A DNA stretch of 12,331 bases, taken from assembly GCA_008729055.1 (NCBI GenBank), contig SDUX01000171.1:1-12331 (forward strand), in the 5' to 3' direction. This document shows positions 6,517-12,331 of this stretch, piece after piece. The notes under the pieces are model-generated. The model was not told the DNA's origin, searched no databases, and worked only from the letters and a program-made list of their open reading frames with translations. Origin of the DNA: Pyropia haitanensis. Taxonomy: Eukaryota; Rhodophyta; Bangiophyceae; Bangiales; Bangiaceae. The first letter of the stretch is position 1; each line of letters begins with the position of its first letter. Both the position numbers and the translations under genes were made by a program.

Positions 6517-8054
6517 ATGAGTAATATTCTCCAGGAACTGGAATCAGAAATCGCATCTCTCAAGACCTCCGTGTCGAAATCCAACGTGGGTATCGTCCGT
6601 GAGATCGGTGACGGTGTCGCCAAAGTAGAGGGTCTCAGCGATGTGATGCTGAACGAGATGATCGAATTCCCCGGCGGGCTCTACGGTCTTGCTCTTAACC
6701 TCGAGGAAACCGAAGTGGGTTGTATTCTTCTCGGTGAGGGGCTTCACGTGAAAGAGGGGGATGAGGTGAAATCAACGGGTCGCCTCCTCTCTGTGCCAGT
6801 CGGTGAAGGTCTTCTCGGTCGTGTCGTCAATGCGCTCGGTCAGCCTCTCGATGGAAAAGGGGAAATCGACTCCAGCGAAACTTACCCGGTGGAGAAAATC
6901 GCTCCGGGCATCATTCCCAGGCAGTCCGTGAGCGTTCCGGTTCAGACCGGTATTATGGCGATCGATGCAATGATCCCAATCGGTCGCGGGCAGCGTGAGT
7001 TGATCATCGGTGACCGTTCCACCGGTAAGACGACTGTAGCGATCGATACGATCATTTCTCAGGCGCGCCAGAACAAGGCAGCTGAGGAAGGAAAGCTCAA
7101 GGATCACAAGCCATTGCACTGTATCTACGTTGTGATTGGTCAGAAGCAGGCGAACGTTGCACGGACGATTGCGACTCTCGAAGCAGAGGGTGCAATGGAA
7201 TACACCACGATCGTTTCTGCTACCGCATCCGATTCCGCAACGAATCAGTATCTCGCTCCGTATGCGGGTGCTGCGATGGGTGAGTATTTCATGGATAACG
7301 GCAAGGATGCTCTCATCGTTTTGATGATTTGTCCAAGCACGCGGTTGCCTATCGTCAGGTTTCTCTCGTTCTTCGCCGCCCATCCGGTCGTGAAGCTTAT
7401 CCCGGTGACGTTTTCTACCTGCACAGCCGCCTTCTGGAGCGTTCAGCGCGCCTCAGTGAGGAAAATGGAGGGGGATCTCTTACAGCTCTTCCGATCATTG
7501 AAACTCAGGCCGGTGACGTTTCCGCTTACATTCCGACAAACGTGATTTCGATTACGGATGGTCAGATCTTCCTGGAAACCGATCTTTTCTACCAGGGTAT
7601 CCGCCCTGCGATATCGGTCGGCCTTTCTGTAAGTCGGGTTGGTTCTGCAGCGCAGACCAAGGCGATCAAGAAGGTTGCCGGAACAATCAAACTAGACCTT
7701 GCTCAATTCCGCGAGCTGCAGGCGTTTGCGCAATTCGGATCTGATCTTGACGACAAGACGAAGGCGCAGATTCAACGTGGTGAGCGCATTGTTGAGCTCT
7801 TCAAGCAAACTCAGTATCAGCCGCTTCCGGTTGAGGTGCAGGTATGCCTGCTCTGGGCAATGCAGAACGGACATTTCGACTCAATCCAAGTGAGTCATGT
7901 GAAAGATTTTCAAACGAAGCTCCAGGAGTTTCTCGAAACTCGTAAGGACAGTCTTCTCGGCAAGATTCGTGATGAGAAGGCTCTCAATGATGAAATTACG
8001 GAGGAACTAAAGCAGGCCGTGGAAGACTTCAAGTCGACCTACAAGGCATCCTGA
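6517..8054 (+). CDS. atpA: ATP synthase F1 subunit alpha (one frame break)
   Basis: Alpha is the non-catalytic nucleotide-binding subunit of the F1 hexamer. Seen: P-loop GDRSTGKT at 165-172, the IYVVIGQK segment near 203-210, the arginine finger region [11 protein letters not shown] (Arg about 374) and a normal C-terminal helical domain. The frame breaks at the T run 7319-7322. One added T restores the highly conserved [14 protein letters not shown] region and gives about 512 residues, the normal length. Reading straight on from the first part instead yields non-homologous sequence to 7545. Position 168 of the P-loop is Ser where Gln is usual. An insertion of about 11 residues (near 188-200) precedes the IYVVIGQK strand. 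No Shine-Dalgarno. Confidence 0.94.
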
Positions 8055-8084
8055 ACTCCACGTCTGACAGACTGAGATAACGAC

Positions 8085-8982
8085 ATGGCAAACCTTCGCG
8101 ACATCCGCCGACGCATCAAGTCGGTTAAAAACACGGCCCAGATTACCAAGGCCATGCAATTGGTCGCGGCTTCGAAGATGAAGAAGGCGCAGGATCAGGC
8201 CATGGCCGGCCGATCCTATGCGGATTTGTTGAACAAGGTTCTCGTAAACCTGAAGGAGCAGACGACCCAGGAGGATCATCCTCTTCTCCAGGAACATGAG
8301 GAAGGGAAGGAGCTTGTTATTGTCGTCACTACTGACAAGGGGCTCTGTGGCGCACTTAATACAAACCTACTTCGACTGATATCGGAGGAAGCTTCGCCCG
8401 ATGCGACTTTTGTCACAATCGGCACAAAAGGACGTCAGGCACTCGCGCGGATGAAGCGCGAGTTGTTGGCTGATTTTACAATCGCGGATCCGGTCGAGTT
8501 CCTCGAGTCAAAGCGGATTTCGGAATTCGCGATGGAGAAATTCCTGAGTGGTGAGTTCTCCACAGTGAAAATTGCTTTCACAAAACTTCATCAACACCAT
8601 CTCGCAGGAAGCAATGGTGGAAACGCTGCTTCCGATCCGCCCGATCGATCTCGGCCGGGATAAAGACTTTGTTGGTGTAGGGCGCGACCCTGGACCGGTG
8701 GATGTAAACCCGGGGCCGGAGTATGGAGGTTACATTTTCGAGCCGAGTCCCGCAGGTGTTCTCGACTCCATTGTTCCGCAATACGTGAACTATCAGCTTT
8801 ATCAGATGATTCTCGAATCACGCGCGTCGGAGCACAGTGCCCGGATGGTTGCGATGAAAGCGGCGACAGACAACGCCAACGAGATGATTAAAGATCTTAC
8901 TTTGGATTACAACAAGCAGCGCCAGGCAGCTATTACCGCCGAGCTTCTTGAAATCACAACAGCAATGCGAGCGCTTGAATAG
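8085..8982 (+). CDS. atpG: ATP synthase F1 subunit gamma (one frame break)
   Basis: Gamma is the central rotor shaft. Seen: N-terminal helix MANLRDIRRRIKSVKNTAQI with KAMQLVAASKM, the Rossmann-like core starting ELVIVVTTDKGLCGALN, and the C-terminal helix with ESRASEHSARMVAMKAATDNA. The frame breaks at the A run 8582-8585. Removing one A joins IAFT to NFINTISQEAM and gives about 298 residues, normal for the family. The region around residues 187-215 is rich in Gly and Pro (GRDPGPVDVNPGPEYGG), a lineage-type insertion. It starts 30 bases after atpA. Confidence 0.92.
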
Positions 8983-9027
8983 CAGGGCTGAATCACAACT
9001 GTCGCAGACACAAAATTTAAATCGTAA

Positions 9028-10477
<1,450 letters not shown>

Positions 10478-10510
10478 GCCTTTCTATTTCATTCGGATTC
10501 CATCATTCTC

Positions 10511-10915
10511 ATGCGCCTTGATATCGTCACCCCCGAAAAGAAAGCGTTCTCCGATGAGGTGGACAGCGTCGTGGTGCCCGGTAGCGAAGGTGACATGGGA
10601 ATACTGCCCTCACACGCTCCGATTGTAGGAACCCTTCGCCCGGGAGAACTTGCCTACCGGAAGGAAGGGGAGGATCACCACCTCGCGATTGGAACGGGTA
10701 TTGTCGAAGTTTCTGAAGACAGGATCTCCGTCCTCACAGACATGGCGCTTGGCGAGAGCGAAATTGATGACGTCGATGTCATCGAGAAAGCGATCGAAAG
10801 TGCCCAAAAGGCAATGTCGGAGAAGTCCGAGCCGGAAGAAGTTGCTGCTGCTCAAGTCTTGATTCAAAAGCAGCTTGCGAAGCTGCATGTGAAGCGGCGC
10901 CGGAGAAGATTGTAA
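10511..10915 (+). CDS. atpC: ATP synthase F1 subunit epsilon
   Basis: Epsilon sits on the rotor beside gamma and can inhibit hydrolysis through its C-terminal helices. Seen over 134 residues: N-terminal beta-sandwich (about 1-85) with the family signature VVVPGSEGDMGILPSHAP, then an acidic linker and a C-terminal helical pair (about 95-130) ending in a strongly basic tail, VKRRRRRL. The length is normal and the frame intact; the basic tail is the natural end of the open frame. It is the last gene of the operon. No clear intrinsic terminator follows. Confidence 0.94.
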   Translation: MRLDIVTPEKKAFSDEVDSVVVPGSEGDMGILPSHAPIVGTLRPGELAYRKEGEDHHLAIGTGIVEVSEDRISVLTDMALGESEIDDVDVIEKAIESAQKAMSEKSEPEEVAAAQVLIQKQLAKLHVKRRRRRL

Positions 10916-11170
10916 GATCTCTTTTGGTTTGCGATTTGGTTGATTGCGAGGCCATATCACCGCGCGGCGGCGCAGTATAATGGGGTCTGCGCATTTCCCG
11001 TTCCACTGAAACAGCGGTGAGTAGACGGGACACCGGAAGGAACGGCGGATCTAACGGGGCGAAACGCCCTCTCATTAGAGGCTTGCCGGGGCTTATGCAT
11101 TCGGTCATCTCAAATTGTTGAGAAATTGCGGGCAATTTTCTGACCTCCTGGAGTATAAGGGGGAAGAAGA
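10916..11170 (+). promoter_or_regulatory. Structured spacer and leader before the sigma factor gene
   Basis: This 255-base gap contains a consensus -10 TATAAT at 10976-10981 without a clear -35, and four inverted repeats able to form hairpins: 10970-10992; 10997-11030 (CCCGT/ACGGG outer, CACTG/CGGTG inner); 11056-11070 (GGGGCG-AAA-CGCCCT); and 11108-11123 (TCTCAA-ATTG-TTGAGA), directly followed by 11123-11138 (AAATTGC/GCAATTT). None is followed by a T run of terminator quality. If transcription starts near 10988, the sigma mRNA would have a leader of about 180 bases with most of these folds. Confidence 0.45.
10970..10992 (+). promoter_or_regulatory. Inverted repeat enclosing a TATAAT -10 box
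   Basis: GCGCAG (10970-10975) and its exact reverse complement CTGCGC (10987-10992) flank TATAATGGGGT. The TATAAT abuts the left arm. This could be an operator overlapping a promoter, or a hairpin if transcribed from upstream. No good -35 is seen at 16-18 bases distance. Confidence 0.4.
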
Positions 11171-11719
11171 ATGCCCGATACCACTCCAGAAGATCGCTAC
11201 GAGCAGTTCGTGGCTCTGTATACCCGCAACGAGCCGGGTCTCCGGTCTTTTGTTCGGTCGCTTGTCCCCTCGTGGACGGATGCGGATGAGGTGATGCAGA
11301 ACGCGGGACTCGTCTTGTGGAGAAAATTTTCTGATTTTGTTCCGGAGAAGGATGCGCGGACAGAATTTTTCCGTTGGGCTTGCGTTGTCGCCCGCTTCGA
11401 GGTTCTCGCCTGGCGTCGGGACAAAGCCCGGGACAGGCATGTCTTTGACGAGGAGCTTATTGGTTTGCTAGCCGATGAATCTGTTGAGGAGGAAGAGGTT
11501 CTCGCAGCGGAGCGAAAGGCTTTGGAAGTTTGTCTGGAGAAGCTTTCGGAGAAGCAGAGAAAAATTGTCATGGCCGCTTACGAACCGGGCGCACGCTTGA
11601 ACCGGGTCGCGGAAACACTGGGCAAATCGGCGACGGCTTTCTACAAAATGCTGAACCGGACACGCAAGGGCTTACTCGAATGTATCCGGTCGGTTACACA
11701 GGAGGGAGAGGCGGCATGA
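11171..11719 (+). CDS. ECF-type RNA polymerase sigma-70 factor, Rhodopirellula/Verrucomicrobium family
   Basis: This 182-residue protein has two sigma domains. Region 2 spans about 10-83, with DADEVMQNAGLVLWRKF (37-53) and the DNA-melting helix FFRWACVVARFEVLAWRR (66-83). Region 4 spans about 115-172, with LSEKQRKIV and the helix-turn-helix RVAETLGKSATAFYKMLNRT. The acidic linker ESVEEEEV joins them. Unlike the atp genes, its ATG follows a purine-rich ribosome binding site (AAGGGGGAAGAAGA). The stop overlaps the ATG of the fecR-like gene by four bases (ATGA), so the two are translationally coupled and the neighbour is the likely regulator. Target promoters are unknown. Confidence 0.9.
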   Translation: MPDTTPEDRYEQFVALYTRNEPGLRSFVRSLVPSWTDADEVMQNAGLVLWRKFSDFVPEKDARTEFFRWACVVARFEVLAWRRDKARDRHVFDEELIGLLADESVEEEEVLAAERKALEVCLEKLSEKQRKIVMAAYEPGARLNRVAETLGKSATAFYKMLNRTRKGLLECIRSVTQEGEAA

Positions 11720-12331
11720 GCGAAGAGGAGTTTTTCGAGTTGGCGAACCGGTGGCTCAATGGTCAGTGTTCCGATGAAGAATTCCGTGAGTTGGAATCTG
11801 AAATGAAGGCGAGCGCGTCCTTTCGCTTGGAGTTTCTCAGGATGACAAATCTGGAGGCGGGGTTGCGCGATTTCGGGGGCTTCGAGCAAGAAACCGGGGT
11901 GGTGGCTTTCCACAGGTGCCGCGGCGCTCCCGAACCGCGATCATTGGATGGGCAGTTGCCGCGTTGATTTCGATTGTCGCCGTCGTGTTATTCCTTTGGA
12001 AACCGGGGAGGGAGGTTGTCGACGGAGCCTTTGTCCGCAGCGGCGGGGCAAAAGAAAGAGTTGCTCCGGTTGCGGTGGTTTCGAAACTGGCGGATGCCGT
12101 TTGGAAGGAAAGATCTGAACACAAACCCGGTGAAGGGGGCGCGATCGGCGCCGGAACTCTGGCCCTGCAATCCGGTATGGCTCAGATCGACTTCTTTGGT
12201 GGCGCGAGCTTGAGTCTATCCGGGCCTGCGGAGCTGGTGCTGGTATCGCACGAGAAGGCCATTCTCAATGAGGGGGTATTGACGGCAGAGGTTCCGCCGG
12301 CAGCAAGGGGGTTTGAGGTTCGCACGGGGAA
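11716..12331 (+). CDS. FecR-like membrane protein, putative anti-sigma partner (frame break; 3' end outside window)
   Basis: The cytoplasmic N-terminus (about 1-65, MSEEEFFELANRWLNGQCSDEEF) resembles the anti-sigma-like part of FecR proteins. A frame break in the run at 11907-11911 follows; adding one T gives AFPQVP and opens the next frame to the window end. It encodes one membrane helix (about 74-95, TAIIGWAVAALISIVAVVLF) and a periplasmic FecR-like domain with QSGMAQIDFFGGASLSLSGP and the LNEGVLTAEVPPAARGFEVRTG segment typical of PVC-group FecR proteins. Uncorrected, it would stop at 11967. A strong AGGAGGG lies nine bases before the ATG, inside the end of the sigma gene. In related genomes such proteins often continue into a LamG-like domain, which would lie outside this window. 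Confidence 0.85.

Noticed and set aside
6772..7383. Minus-strand open frame of 203 codons inside atpA
   Set aside because: Antisense to strongly conserved alpha-subunit sequence; no homology features.

Overview
The window is about 12.3 kb of bacterial chromosome centred on a complete F-type ATP synthase operon. It probably comes from the Planctomycetota-Verrucomicrobiota group, most likely Verrucomicrobiota. Pointers are the ECF sigma factor of the Rhodopirellula/Verrucomicrobium type with an overlapping FecR-like partner, the wording of the AtpA and AtpD proteins, and the near absence of Shine-Dalgarno sequences in the atp genes. The lineage call is inference from family resemblance, not from a search.

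Layout. On the minus strand at the left are an incomplete tRNA ribose methyltransferase gene of the SpoU/TrmH family (1-561) and, just upstream of it in the same direction, an ABCG-like ABC half-transporter (572-2257). A GC-rich divergent spacer with a G-quadruplex-like run (2258-2440) leads to a plus-strand gene for a membrane-anchored AsmA-like protein (2441-3900). A 320-base non-coding stretch follows, holding a perfect TGTGA-N6-TCACA palindrome. Then comes the operon atpB-atpE-atpF-atpH-atpA-atpG-atpD-atpC (4221-10915) in canonical order (a, c, b, delta, alpha, gamma, beta, epsilon). After a hairpin-rich 255-base spacer, an ECF sigma factor (11171-11719) overlaps by four bases a FecR-like membrane protein that runs off the right edge.

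How the genes work together. The eight atp genes encode all subunits of one proton-type F1Fo ATP synthase; a strong hairpin after atpE may help set the high c-subunit output. The sigma/FecR pair looks like a separate cell-surface signalling cassette.

Main caveat. Six of the thirteen genes carry frame breaks: the ABC transporter (two, compensating), the AsmA-like gene, atpA, atpG, atpD and the fecR-like gene. Each break lies in or beside a short homopolymer run, is resolved by a single-base change, and leaves the conserved protein intact on both sides. Because essential genes such as atpA and atpD are among them, I read these as sequencing or consensus errors rather than pseudogenes or recoding. 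Apart from this the window is mostly housekeeping. I see no clearly new system; the best leads are regulatory or structural: the operator-like palindrome, the post-atpE hairpin, a short delta subunit and the structured leader of the sigma gene.
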